The notes under the pieces: model-generated | Told to the model about the DNA's origin: nothing | What the model saw: only the letters and a program-made list of their open reading frames with translations | The model's database searches: none | Program-made: the position numbers and the translations under genes | Origin: Deroplatys truncata | Taxonomy: Eukaryota > Arthropoda > Insecta > Mantodea > Mantidae | DNA length: 64,000 nt | Reading direction: 5' to 3' | Assembly: GCA_030765065.1 (NCBI GenBank) | Contig: CM060985.1 | Span: 9,300,001-9,364,000 of the forward strand | Shown: positions 1 through 10,760 of the stretch, one piece after another | How the letters are laid out: every line of letters begins with the position of its first letter | How positions within the stretch are numbered: position 1 is the first letter of the stretch

Positions 1-1022
1 AATGTTGGTTTGTATGTTAGCAAAAATGTTTTAAAGTTGTAGGGTAGCTTACCATTTTTGCCACTTTCTAAAACCCAAGTCTAAGTTTTGCAGAACCATA
101 CCAAAAACATTCCTTGATAACAAAGTTGAGTGAAATTAGTTACAAATTTGGTGATATGGACATGACATGATCCTCAATAATTCAACTTTTAAAGAATTTA
201 AGCCTCTCCATTTATCCATTTGGGCTGTAAGCCATTAAAATCTGTCATGTTGGCAATAAAGTACCAAAAATACTCTGATACTTTATTCAATGAAACAGGA
301 CTGAGATTGGGTGATGTGGATATTTAAAAAAACCCAATTTAAACATTTAAAAAATGTTTATAACGTATATCTGTTGGGAAGAACAGTACTTTTTTATGGT
401 GAAGGAATTATCAAAATCAGTTGAGTGGTTTCTGAGATTACCCACACACTTCACTTTTGTGTAGATTCAGATTTTTCTGTTCTCTTTTGTTAAAGAAAGT
501 ATTAAAATGTCCCAATATGTTATTTTAAACAAAATATGGAAACCTTATTACAGGCCCCTCAAGTTCTGAGATATTTGTTACAAAGAAGCAACAAACTGCT
601 TTACTTGTTGCCCCTGGTTAGTTTGCACTTTTGACAGTAGAGGCTACCTTGTGCCTCTTGTAGTTCATGCAGTTCAGAACTGAAGAGTTGTCAGATTGAA
701 ATTAGAAATGAGTATGGGGTGAGCCGCAGTAAAACAACAGTGGTCCTGTGGTTTTGAAATTTAGTTCGAGGTTAAGCTTACGACTTGTATGGTTGGGTTG
801 GTAGTTTCTTCTGTGCATGCGTAGTGATAACGAGAGTCCTTTGTTGACATTCTGTGATGATTTTGCTATGGAAGAAACGGTCTTATAAAGGGAAGATGGA
901 TGGGTTATACATTCTCCAAGTGTTCACATCTTCTCTTGAAGCCCCTCTTATATGCGTTTCAGTTAGCTTCATCCCCATTTAAAATTTGTTTTGACAAGTC
1001 CAAGGAAGGAAGTGCTACTTAC
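1..1022. other. Intron downstream of the last visible DESI1 exon
   Basis: AT-rich intronic sequence beyond the donor at 1021-1022. I searched the minus strand for the expected last exon, which in the family starts with a Pro-Phe-Gly-type segment, and found no convincing acceptor plus reading frame, so the 3' end of the gene lies outside the window. Roughly 380-460 resembles the reverse complement of 23190-23260, marking an old dispersed repeat. The rest is unexplained. Confidence 0.5.
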
Positions 1023-1145
1023 GTGCCGAGGATTTCCTCTGGAAGATCAAGAATGTACTTGGGGATACCCTTGCCACACAGGAACAAGCTCACTTCATTG
1101 CTGAAGTTGTTACAGTTGTGTTTGAACAGGTCATATGCTCCAATG
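1023..1145 (-). CDS. DESI1: DeSI-1 (PPPDE peptidase) exon with catalytic cysteine
   Basis: This 123-nt minus-strand exon is bounded by an AG acceptor at 1146-1147 and a GT donor (minus GTAAGT) at 1021-1022. Joined to the exon at 1702-1811 it completes a Ser codon and then encodes about 40 residues, including the signature [10 protein letters not shown] and the stretch [15 protein letters not shown]. Known vertebrate DeSI-1 has HNCNTFSNEV and IPSYITDLPSEVL at the same place, and the Cys of the HNCN motif is the nucleophile. It is Cys110 if translation starts at 40649. The exon ends in phase 2 (AC of a Thr codon), so another exon must follow below base 1. DeSI-1 removes SUMO from selected substrates. 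The fold and both catalytic residues support activity, but the substrate in this animal is not visible. Confidence 0.93.
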
Positions 1146-1701
1146 CTGCACAACAACAACAACAACAACACTGATCGGTATCACACATCCTTTACTCTAA
1201 TGATAACTATCAGCATTCATGTTTACCACTCCCTTGAACCTTTCTGATAAACTCATTTCTCATAGAATCGAGAACAGCTGACATCTTTAGATTATTTGAA
1301 ACAATCAGCCAATTTTTTACACATTTTGGTAAGCTACTTCTCTCATCTGAACAGGAAAAAATCTTTTCCACGGCTGGACCAGAATTGAAAACAAAAACTA
1401 AACAATTTTCAACATCTTCTGAATGACGCTCAATAAATTACAGCTTAAGTCTTTCCTAAATATCTTGCTATTTTTCTATTCACAAACTCTTTAAGGCACA
1501 TACTTTCATCGAACACTGTGCACTTCACCTATAATATTTCTCTCTCTCAAGTACAACATACAGTTTTCAACATTTTCAAACTCAAATTCTTTAGAAAGAG
1601 TTCATTTGCTCATGTTGTCACTACAAACAAATAATGTGTAAGCACAGAAACCGGGTTTTGAAGAAGTACCTGGCATAAATCAGGGGTGGGTTCACACTTA
1701 C
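1146..1701 (-). other. Short DESI1 intron (556 bp)
   Basis: Intron between two coding exons, beginning GTAAG at 1700-1701 (minus) and ending in TGTTGTGCAG. A CAA/AAC short repeat sits near 1150-1170 beside the acceptor. No repeat family was recognised. It is far smaller than the other introns of this gene, which are 13 to 26 kb. Confidence 0.75.
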
Positions 1702-1811
1702 CTGAATGTGGTTTCCCCAAGACCGAGGATGTACTCGAGGAAGACCTGGTAGGGGATGAATGTTTCACCAAGGATCTCTACCTTGTCTGCGTCTCCCAGC
1801 ACAGTGCCACC
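1702..1811 (-). CDS. DESI1: DeSI-1 (PPPDE peptidase) exon, middle of domain
   Basis: This 110-nt exon has acceptor AG at 1812-1813 and donor GTAAG at 1700-1701 on the minus strand. It starts in phase 0 and ends in phase 2. It encodes GGTVLGDADKVEILGE, then a stretch ending VFLEYILGLGETTF. The matching piece of vertebrate DeSI-1 begins GGTLLG and continues to IFLEYLSSLGESLF, so both the Gly-Gly-Thr turn after the catalytic His strand and the following helix are conserved. The preceding exon ends exactly at the Pro before Gly-Gly-Thr, giving a seamless join. No stop or frameshift is seen. It lies 25.7 kb downstream of exon 27510-27601 and 556 bp upstream of exon 1023-1145. Confidence 0.93.
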
Positions 1812-2950
1812 CTGCAACAATGCGCGGTGATGTCATTAGAGCACTTCATCAACGGCATTAGCGGCCGTCCTACACACAGGGATCCCACACGGTCGCGGTA
1901 CATATTTAGTGCAAGCGATCAGCTCTGGGGCGGGGCACATGTCACAAACATGTGCGGCACTTCAACAAAACATCTCACTTCTTTATTCACGTCTTTCAGT
2001 CGTGGACATAGTGAGATGTGGATACAACTAAACTTACTCGCACATTCCGAAAAAAAAAAAAGACAAAAAAAGCACCGGCATAGCAATAGAAGCTACAATT
2101 ACTGCTCACTTCGCAACGATATGTGACAAAATGCCTGACGGCAGAAGTAGCATATTAATTTCTGGCTAGCATTCATTGTTGTAACAATTAGCAAATCTTA
2201 CCTTATAGAAAGTCCACTATTTCCCACGTGTGGCAGCAGAAAGCTCGGACGAGAGTGCCGTCGACAGCCAGCTACTGGCATCTTCGAGCGGTGTGGGGCG
2301 ACAGACAAGCTAAAGTTAGATGTCGGCTAGCCAAATTTAGTCCGGGCAAGCCCAGGACACAAGTTCAACTACAGACAATGACCTTTTTTCTGACCTTATC
2401 TTGCATGCTGCGGCAATTAACATGTACTTCTCGCAGTCTTCCGGTCAATTGCTTTTCAACAATTAAACACAGAGCAGACTCAAGAGAAGCTTGAACAGGA
2501 ATACAGTGGCGAGAAGAAAGAAGAGCTCGAAACATGACTTTGCCCTCCCCCTCGGTTTCGTTTGTCTGTTCGAATAGTATCGGGCTGAACTCAAACCTTC
2601 ATTCGCCGTTACTCAACAATGGAGCAGTAACAGCAATACTTATCTATCCGACTTCACAGAGAACAGTTTCATATTTCTCTGTAAAATGAAGGTTTTCAGC
2701 CAGTTAATTATCTACAGGGTTGATCAATATACATGGATTTCATTATTCCAAGAGTGGCTTCAATTTCAACTTGTCCCAATGAGATTACCATTTCTATGTA
2801 CTTGATTTTAATTTGTTCGTAAGTGTATTTCATTTCGGTGCTTTAATTTATGGTCTTACATAAATAGTAGGTACTGCAATCTTCACAAAGGGGCGCCACT
2901 TTCACCAACATGTGAATAAACCATGGCAAACAGTAGTTTAGAATTAAACA
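1812..2950. other. Intronic stretch, partly GC-richer, unassigned
   Basis: The first part of the 25.7-kb DESI1 intron. Two GC-richer patches (about 1830-1960 and 2225-2360) carry open frames on the plus strand, but these match no protein family I recognise and the frames are short. A poly-A run is at 2050-2060. Nothing else could be supported. Confidence 0.4.
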
Positions 2951-2959
2951 AGCGAAGGT

Positions 2960-3175
2960 AGCAGTGCACAAATCTTACCTCTCAACGCAGGGGTCGCGAG
3001 TTCGATTCCCGGCTGAAGCGAGAAAAATTTTATTTTTAGTCTAGAATCATTCCCTCACCTCCGCAGAGTGTGGAAGTGAATGTCAGTGTGTTTCATGTAA
3101 CTTTATAAAAACAGCATTAAAAATTCGAGAAATAACATCAGTTGTTTCTCAAGTCAAATAAATAAATAAATCTAT
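2960..3175 (+). repeat. tRNA-derived SINE, family 1
   Basis: A pol III B-box-like motif (GAGTTCGATTCCCGG near 2998-3014) is followed by a unique body and an (AAAT)n tail at about 3159-3173. The body (AATTTT...AGAATCATTCC...TGTGGAAGTGAATG) resembles the body of the inverted copy at 3405-3600. The head is not clean enough to place an A box with confidence. Confidence 0.65.
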
Positions 3176-3404
3176 CAAAGCCCCCGATAGGACAATGCAA
3201 GATAAAGGCGATTATATACAAACGTAACAATAAATACCTTACTTATTTACTTGCAAATTATTTTCTTATTTATTTATTTTTTAATTTGTACAGCCCCCCT
3301 TAACTTCTATGTTCACAACGGAGGCTTTGATTTGAGATACAAGTGATGGAGATTTTATTCGTTAAACTGTAAGTTATCAGGATTTTATTATGTATTATTA
3401 TATG

Positions 3405-3600
3405 TTAAGCAGACTCACATTCCTACTTCCAGACTGCGTGGAAGATAGGAACTGATTCTGGTTAAAGAAAAATTCTAGTTCCGAGCCAGAAATCGAACCC
3501 GAGACCTCTGGATTGAGTTAATTACTTTATCGCATTAAAATGTTGATACATTCCGCCCATCAACTGTCTGCCAAGACGGCCCCGCAACGAGCGTAGTGAG
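3405..3600 (-). repeat. tRNA-derived SINE, family 1, inverted copy
   Basis: On the minus strand a B box (GGTCTCGGGTTCGATTTC) near 3490-3510 is followed by a body resembling the copy at 2960-3175, with shared motifs around AATTTTTCTTTAACCAG and GTCTGGAAGTAGGAATG. The two copies lie in opposite orientation about 230 bp apart and could pair in the transcript. Confidence 0.6.
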
Positions 3601-5480
3601 AATACCAACTTCAGCATTAAGATATTTTAACATTTATTAAGGATAATGAAATACAACATTGTATTGTACATTACAAGAACTGCAACTCCCGAAATGCTGG
3701 TCTCAGCCACATCTCGATTCGACTTCCAATACTTGTAACGTAAATGATTACTATTCCATGGGTGAAATCAAATATATAATAACACAAAGAAAATTAACAC
3801 AGTGCGTGCAATGCAGATGTTCTTGGCTAACACCACGCAGTAAACATGTATGACAAGGTATCAATGATTAAGAAACGGCAATGCTTCAAAAAAACTGATT
3901 GTCCTCTTAAATTTTCGCTACCATCGGATTCGTAAAATTATGGATAAAATGGAAACCACTTGTGGTGTAAAGACAATGCATCTTTGATCTGTGAAAAAAA
4001 GGGGGGGGGGGAGTACAGTTCTTGTCAGATTGCTTTGACATTTTTACCTTGTACTCAGCATATAAAACATAAAGTGCACACAAAAATTTAACGAGCAGTC
4101 AAACATTGTTAAGATGTGATTTTTTTTATAATTAATCACATTTTGATATCGTAATATGAAATGCTCCTTGGACCCTATGGTTTATCGTATCGTAAGAAGT
4201 GTTTTTTTTTCTTTCTTTTTGATCTATACATGTTATTGAAGTTTTCGACGTTTTCAATGCGAGTTGTGGAAAATAATAATTTTAACTGAACTGTTTAATA
4301 TTTTTTAATCAGTGCACAAGATTTTTTAATCTGTAATTCTTGAAGCTATCTTAAAAATTTCAAGCTAATAATTATAAACTGTGGGCCAAGGAGCATTCTG
4401 AATTGTGAAAAATAGTGAAAAAATGGAGTCTTAAATTCAACGTGCTGCTTTACCTAGATGATAAAGGACCGACTAAACAGCAATTCGTGGATATTGAAAA
4501 CCCAGTTGTGTAGCATGAAACTACAGGTATAATAAAATTGAAAAAAAAAACAGAAAATGTTCACATATTTTACCAAATTTTAACCTGCGCATTGCCTTAA
4601 CAAAGAAAATGAATAGCACTGTACTCAAAAGCTAAAAAGAGCCGATACTTAATAATTGTTCCTGATTTACATCCACTTGCTTTATCCATTTGATTTGTTA
4701 GAGATGTTTCGTCGCGTTATGAGACAGCATTGAAGCGATTCTGCTGTTTTCTTGCGATACTTACAGAAACAAGGCAGCTCAAAGGAAAAGCGTCATCTGA
4801 GTTTTATTCGATGAAACACGTAAAAAGTTGTTGCCTGTAGCAGCTTGATCATCTCACGTGAGGAAGAGGCGGCTTGGCACGTATCTCGACACCCAAAATA
4901 CTTCTGCCACGTCACGGTTTTCTTCTTCTTCTTCTTACATGTTCAAATCTGGCAATAGCCGCATGTCGTATTAAAACCTTTATGTACTACCTATGCCGCT
5001 CTAGCCAAGAAATGCACCATGCAGCTGATTGAACTGCGCTACACCCAAACATAACCTCAGAAATGGAGAGCAGACTTAATAACATCCAAGTAAGTGGCTA
5101 CCGCACTGGCCCGGAAAACTCGCATATTAGCTGCAGCCTTAAAATTCGACGGACAACAAGCCACATTTCGGTCCCCTGAATCGTTTTGCACGTTTCTTCT
5201 GAAGCAACCCAACGTTGCACATTAGATTCGTTGGGCCAATTACTTTCGGCCTCTCTTTTGGTTCTGGTTTTGACACAAAGTACAATAGGCAACATCGCAA
5301 CTACCGAATTGAATACTTGCTCTAAATGATCATTCGTTACAGCAAAAAACAGGCTTTCTTACCCGTGCAGCTTCTCTCAAACTGAGTTAGGTAGAAGCTA
5401 ACGAAACAATATACACAATATTAACGCCAAACGCCGGTAAAAGTTGTATTGTTGCATAACAGCAACGCGCCCGAGTGGTC
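3601..5480. other. AT-rich intron, no recognised element
   Basis: Homopolymer and low-complexity runs occur here: a G-run near 4001-4010, T-runs near 4119 and 4203, and (TTC)n near 4919-4936. Short open frames have no recognisable family. I see no transposon ends. Confidence 0.4.
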
Positions 5481-5486
5481 ACTATT

Positions 5487-5629
5487 GCAGTAGCGGCTCA
5501 TGATTATATGTTTTGGGTGTTCACCAAGTGTTGGTTAGACTGAACTGAAAATGTGAAACAGCATCTGTTGCATATTAGTTATGATTATGAACAAATTGAC
5601 ACCTACTGCCGCTCCTAGCATTAATAATA

Positions 5630-5697
<68 letters not shown>

Positions 5698-5860
5698 AAG
5701 AAGGCGCAGTTGTGGGTATTAAATATTCGCAGTAGCGGCTCGAGATTATACGTTTTGGGTGTCCACCAAATGTTGGTCAGACAGCCCTGAAAATGTGAAA
5801 CAGCACCTGTTGCATAATTGCTATGATTATAAACAAATATATACAACTGCAGTCGCTCAC
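5487..5860 (+). repeat. Duplicated ~115-bp block flanking a microsatellite
   Basis: The block from about 5487 to 5602 (starting GCAGTAGCGGCTC) is repeated at about 5729-5845 with scattered substitutions, in the same orientation, with a TTA microsatellite between. The motif GCAGTAGCGGC also occurs near 55645, so the block may belong to a dispersed repeat. Confidence 0.7.
5631..5695. repeat. (TTA)n microsatellite
   Basis: An uninterrupted TTA/ATT trinucleotide tract of about 65 bp, between the two duplicated blocks. Confidence 0.97.
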
Positions 5861-5869
5861 AATTATAAC

Positions 5870-7240
5870 AACAATTCATAATTCGTGTGACGAAAGAAAG
5901 TTTTAAGTGTACATAATTAAGCACACTGTGTTAGGGCAAGGACGAAGTAGTGTGTCAATTCAATTGTAGTTGCAGTTGGATGGTACGAAGAAACCGGGAG
6001 ATGTCTCCGCGCTCACAGCTTCTACTACTGCTACAGTGACTCCACAGAACACCAAAGAGTGACTTTAACGTCTGCGGTAGTGTGCTACCACCTAGTGGCA
6101 TTGATGTAAAATTGCAGTGATGTATGGAAACAGAGCACGGGAAAAATTTCGTCAGGTACTGCACTTCAAGTGTGCACAACTCGCACGTATTTGGCCCCAT
6201 AATGTAATTACGTCATACTAGTTGCGCATGCGCAGCTCCTTAAAGCGTGCAAAGTCATGTGCTAACGGCAGTTTCTCAGCTTCAGCACGAGTTTTGCCAT
6301 ATTTGAGAAAAATGCCAATAGCTGGCAGCTGAGATTGTTAAACAGCTGACTAAGAAATAAAAGGAAATGGAGAGAAATATAAGGGTAATACAAGCATGGT
6401 ATTGCAAGTTATGAAATAACGAAATTGCCCTATGGTTGTGCAGTATGATTTAACTGAAAACGGGCATGCCAAAATGCTGTAAATGCACATAAAGTGTCAT
6501 TGCGTCTGTATATTCAGTAGAAATATCTGCAGTGTAACTAACCAAACTTTGCTGCTTTCAGATTAAACTTAGTACATTAAGCACGAAACTGAAAAAAGGC
6601 AATTGAAAAGTAAAATATTTTCATAAAATCAAGTTAATTGCATTGTTAATTCAGAAGTGTTCTCTTCACCATCCCACCACCTCTTTAGCAGACAAAAACT
6701 TAATTCTTAGTGTCATACAATTATAACATTTGTTTATTTGTATTACTAAGCTTTTTACGGTGTTATATGGCTTTGCTAACGCAGGTTCTATACCAGGTCA
6801 AAGTAATAAATAACACTAATTTATACTAGTGTCATACCAAAATATCCAAGGTTCCTAAACCATAATTTTTTTTACGAATAATGAAAGGGAACGGGGGAAA
6901 GAAACAAAATCAAAAATACTTTTTACCAGGTGGTATATTTCTTAAAATACATTCAGATATTCAATGGGGAGCTTTAGGTTTTAATTTTTTCTAGAAGCAT
7001 ACCCATGTTCTGGTGAAAACGAACTCTTTGGAGGTATTCCTTCTTGCTGACTTCTCTTAGTGCTTATTTGAGACTACCGTCTGATGCTCACTGAAGATGC
7101 CTGCACAGGAATATTTGCTTATTTTTTGGATGGTTTGGTTTTTCCAACGCTATGCATTGCTAAGCACAATGCTGAAAAAAAATAATTTTTCAATTCCACT
7201 GATGCTTTTGCATTTTGTTAACAGCTAAGAATTCATCAAA
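5870..7240. other. Intronic stretch; GC-richer patch 5940-6300
   Basis: The patch 5940-6300 contains a CTCF-like motif, a CRE-like TTACGTCA (6206-6214) and a NRF1-like TGCGCATGCGCA (6223-6234), a combination typical of promoters or insulators. No exon could be defined. The rest is AT-rich with no recognised repeat. Confidence 0.35.
6085..6098 (-). promoter_or_regulatory. CTCF-like motif
   Basis: The minus strand reads CCACTAGGTGGTAG, which differs at one position from the general animal CTCF core CCASYAGRKGGCRS. This is a motif match only; no occupancy can be inferred. Confidence 0.35.
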
Positions 7241-7244
7241 AGAG

Positions 7245-7457
7245 CCGTGGCTAACGAGATAAGACAGGCTAAGTAGTAGTGGTAGTCTTAAAACTAACAT
7301 TGAATGGGTGCATGGCATAATCGTCCGTTTTCCATGCATTTAACGAGGAATTTGTTTGTTTGTTTAGAGCATGGATATATTAGGCGACTGACGGGCCATG
7401 ACTGGACTAGAAGTATCAGCTGATTTCAGTTCGCGCCGATCTATCTCGTTAGCCACG
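7245..7457. repeat. Small inverted-repeat unit (~213 bp)
   Basis: GTGGCTAACGAGATA near 7247-7261 is matched in reverse complement near 7441-7455 (TATCTCGTTAGCCAC). The interior shows no coding capacity. It could be a short MITE or two copies of a site. Target duplications are not clear. Confidence 0.45.
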
Positions 7458-7904
7458 CAAAAGAGCGGGATGACGTCAGTGAATTGGATGACTGCCATCT
7501 GTAGGTATTTGTAGTTTTTTGTTTGTGCTGCCACCTAGCAACATTTTTAATAAAGAGTGGCAAAACTCGTGCTGAAAAGAAAAACTGCCGCTCAAACCCT
7601 GATGCCATGTCTCATTGAGTTGAGAGAAGTGCGCGGTAGATTTTAAATACCACGTATACGTTACGTTCAATAGCACTGAAAAAAAAACAACAATAAATCA
7701 AGCAGGTGTCAAAAGTGCAGCAGCCGCCATTGAATATTTTCCTTCAGTCTTTGCTAAGAAGGGAGTGAGATTCGACCTCTGGACCACTTTGATGCATGGC
7801 AGCCATCACAATACTTGTCACATACAGCTCATGGGATTTCTTACTTTTACATATTTTGTGATAAAGTCCGTGTATAGCGAATCTTGTTACTACACGCCCT
7901 AAGT

Positions 7905-8560
7905 CCTAGTTTTCTTTAGTCCACTTTCTGTCAATCATTGCGCCTGTTACGTAGAACTCCTCTTCTACGAGTCTTTGTTTCTCCAATGCTCTATTGTATG
8001 GATCTGTAAGTGGTAGAAGGGTCTTTATTCTTTGGAGCTCATAGGCCAGCCTTGAGGGTGCCCCGTTTCCTATTCTCATCGCACATTTTAGGAAGCGAGC
8101 TTTCACCTGTCCTATCCTGTTTAGGTCGGTAATTTCTCCCATAAGCAATGATAGGTGACACTGTGGTGTCAAATAATAGCAGAGCTGTATGTGTTAACAA
8201 TCTGGCTAGATTCTTGATGGTGCATATTGTTCTATTTGTTAACGCGGCTCTTTCTTGTATATGCTGTCCGAACGATAAGGTTGTCTGCAGGTTACACCTA
8301 GATAACTTTATCACCTTTAGAGCCATATCAGCAATTTTCAGTGGTTCTTCTACTCTGATGGTCTTCCTCCTCTTCGGAATGTCATCTACATTCTGTGTTT
8401 ATGTACAATTTACTTTCTTCAGCTTTTGTAGCGTCTCCTGACCTCCCAACACATATCATCGGCATACATGGTGAGAGTTGTGCGCGGAGAATCCTTTAAT
8501 ATCTGGATTATGTCGGCTGTGTTTGACTTGATTGTTCATAATTAAATGCCACCAGCTTCT
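7905..8560 (-). pseudogene. Non-LTR retrotransposon (LINE) RT C-terminal remnant
   Basis: On the minus strand, near 8445-8485, a frame encodes TLTMYADDM, the reverse-transcriptase catalytic YxDD box. The frame at 8039-8326 ends SPIIAYG, and the 7906-8172 frame contains LPLTDPYNRALEKQ and a terminal FYVTGAMIDRKW, the usual layout of the C-terminal domain after RT in jockey/CR1-like insect LINEs. Several frameshifts and stops separate these pieces, so it is a dead fragment, and the 5' end of the element is missing. Clade assignment is not possible by eye. Confidence 0.75.
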
Positions 8561-8859
8561 ATTCTAGATGTTAGCTGTATTGTTGCAAATGAGCATAGAT
8601 TTTAATAGTAAAGATAGTGAATATAAGATGTAACCTGACTTTTTTCCCTTTAAATTTGGACCAAAAGCGCGGCTTATTTTCGGGCCAATATTCGTGCTTC
8701 TTGTTGCAGAAGATTACTAGAGTTTAAATGTATTCATTATCTCTGTCTTCTTTAGATAATTAGTGACCTCGTTATCACATGATATACATATGATCTGTAC
8801 AATTTCTTTTACACACTTAAGTTATAATACTAGTGTGTTCACGTGCTGTTTTAGTCTCA

Positions 8860-9085
8860 AGCCTACTACAGCGATATCCGCAGACAGAATTGAAGTTTTT
8901 CTCTCGGGCATCTTGATGGAGCCAATATTTCTTCAAACCTTCACCTGGCTAGGCCGAGAAAACCTTGAATATATCCACAGATGTTTTCAGGATATCGATG
9001 ATATGTAATTCAATGGGATCACCCTGGTTCGATTCAACAACCGACCTATATTTTGTGGCAGATATTTTCGTGATTGATTTATTTA
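8860..9085 (+). repeat. Dispersed repeat T (copy 1)
   Basis: Homologous in the same orientation to 44190-44395: shared blocks include GAAGTTTTTCTCTCGG, TTCACCTGGCTAG, CAGATGTTTTCAG and TTGATTTATTTAGCAG. No coding or tRNA-like sequence is seen. The class is unknown. Confidence 0.7.
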
Positions 9086-9113
9086 GCAGTCTTCCTCAAT
9101 TGCTGAAGGTGCC

Positions 9114-9596
9114 CTAAGACCCAATAATAATGATAACGTTATAAATGAGAATAAAAATGTCGTTTTGGTAAATACATGAGTATCGTTCATTACTATTAAG
9201 CAAATGAAAATAGAAAACGAATGTTTGTCTGCTTAAACTGCTATAATTACCGGACCTGGACCCTTCAGAAAACTTCTCCAGTCTATGAAACTCTTTGCCA
9301 ATCAGCAGAAACTGAACACCACCTTCTATAACAGGCTGTTCCAGCTTGGTTGCACACCAGCTAGCAGCGGAATAATTCGCCCTGCAGGAGTCTGCCTGCA
9401 GCATACAATACACCTCGGCATTGGGGCAAGCTGTCATCACGGCTGAATGAAGTGTTGTATAATGACGATGTGCGTTCCATTTCCTCGTCGAATTCAGCAT
9501 CTTTGACACACAAGACTCTGCGGGAGTGTCGTCCTTTTCGGTAAACATAAACGCTTCATCCCACGAAACAGTCAACGGTGCTCCCCGGCTTGGCAT
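9114..9596 (-). CDS. Unrecognised 160-codon open frame next to LTR
   Basis: The frame is open for 160 codons and is GC-richer than its surroundings in its first 110 codons (9270-9596). It contains seven cysteines (for example in MTACPNAEVYCML and ASWCATKL) but no motif I recognise. The last 40 residues are low-complexity and hydrophobic, and are probably not real coding sequence. It ends exactly where an LTR begins at 9601, so it may be host or transposon sequence interrupted by the LTR. It could equally be a chance frame. Confidence 0.2.
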   Translation of the reverse strand: MPSRGAPLTVSWDEAFMFTEKDDTPAESCVSKMLNSTRKWNAHRHYTTLHSAVMTACPNAEVYCMLQADSCRANYSAASWCATKLEQPVIEGGVQFLLIGKEFHRLEKFSEGSRSGNYSSLSRQTFVFYFHLLNSNERYSCIYQNDIFILIYNVIIIIGS

Positions 9597-9600
9597 AGTG

Positions 9601-10487
9601 TGAGACGGTAATTTGTATCACAAATTACTCAAATGTAAATAAGGATTGTAATATGAATATGTATTTTTATGTGACATTGATTTCAGAGGTTTATTAATTG
9701 TAAATATTATTGGTAAATAATAATATACGGCTCTACTGAAACTGTTAACAATAACGCAATACTGCAGCAAGGAGTGAGTTGTTTATCGTTACCGGGAACC
9801 AGGAAGTTACGTAATGTTTCGCGCCTTTTCGGTAAAAGCTTCCAGAATGTTCCTTAAAAGAAATATGTATTAGTGATTTTCATTGGATGTTAAAATAGAC
9901 GCTAATGTTGGCGCGTTTTATTAGCCAATAGCATTTCATTTATAATCTTTAGGCGTATCTTGAGGTAAGCGCATAAATAGCCAGGTCGAGGTAGCGGGTC
10001 CCTCAGTGTTCAACAAGATTCTCAACACATAACACGTCAGCTCCCAGTTCAACAAGATTCTCATGTCGGTCTCTCAATTCGTAAAGTTACGCGCAGCAGA
10101 AGTACGAGAAATCTTATAAAGTATTATACAGTTGAATATATAAAGTTGAAGTACGTGAGTTAAAAGTGATAAGCAGTTATTACAAACAGTTTCAATATGG
10201 CGATTATCTAGATAAATCTGTGAAAGTGTTAGTGCACGTGTGAGACAATAAAACATTATAAAATACATTTCTTCACTAGTAATTTTTGGATAAAAGATTC
10301 CTTTTCCGCTTCACAACCTGTAAGAAAAACATGCCTACCTAGATCAGATAATAGCTAGCCGGTGGACATTTAAAACTGATACAAATTGCTACGCCAGAGG
10401 AATCTACAAACAGAACAAATGAACCAACCAACGTATGACGTCACACAAGATGGTTTCGCGTGAAGAAAACACATATTTGCTCTCGTA
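9601..10487 (+). mobile_element. LTR of the same family as the 34.6-kb element
   Basis: Begins TGAGACGGTAATTTG and follows, in the opposite orientation, the LTRs at 34645 and 38172 over most of its length, with clear divergence. It holds a CCAAT motif, a TATA box (CATAAATAG near 9975) and an initiator-like CTCAGT about 30 bp further. A three-unit heat shock element lies at 9840-9852. The right end reads CTCTCGTA, then AAT and a primer-binding-like TGGCACCACAATGTGG. No second LTR is seen here, so the copy is truncated. Confidence 0.75.
9840..9852 (+). promoter_or_regulatory. Heat shock element in LTR
   Basis: TTCcaGAAtgTTC: three alternating pentameric units with the exact 5-bp period recognised by HSF. 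It lies upstream of the TATA box of the LTR. Confidence 0.6.
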
Positions 10488-10760
10488 AATTGGCACCACA
10501 ATGTGGAGCTAACTATAAGATCTTCAAGATATAATAATTTACGTAAAACAGAATACGTAAGCTATACATCCTTCAAGTGGCATACATATGTTATAAGAAA
10601 CGACAACATCAAGACTGGCAGGAAGCGCAAGGGCAGTGACGTATTGGCTAACACGTTGCACGCCCCCCCCCAAGACAAGCTCCGAGCACTGTTGTTGCGT
10701 ACGCGCGAGTACTTTGACTTAGTCGAGCAGAGTTGGAAAAGGCCGATCTAGAAAGAAGCA
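10488..10760 (+). mobile_element. Primer-binding site and leader remnant of the LTR element
   Basis: AAT plus TGGCACCACAATGTGGAGC directly follows the LTR. After it, TATAAGATCTTCAAG and TAATAATTTACGTAAAA match the leader of the 34.6-kb element (minus strand, near 38020-38060). Homology fades before 10760, and no gag or pol remnant follows. Confidence 0.6.

Noticed and set aside
36-100. Possible terminal DESI1 exon using a GTAAGC donor near 50
   Set aside because: The only possible acceptor gives an in-frame stop after four residues and no family resemblance.
900-1247. 115-codon plus-strand frame
   Set aside because: Antisense to the DESI1 catalytic-cysteine exon; no independent support.
1686-2126. 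146-codon plus-strand frame
   Set aside because: It overlaps the DESI1 exon on the opposite strand and shows no family resemblance; the minus-strand exon has splice sites and homology.
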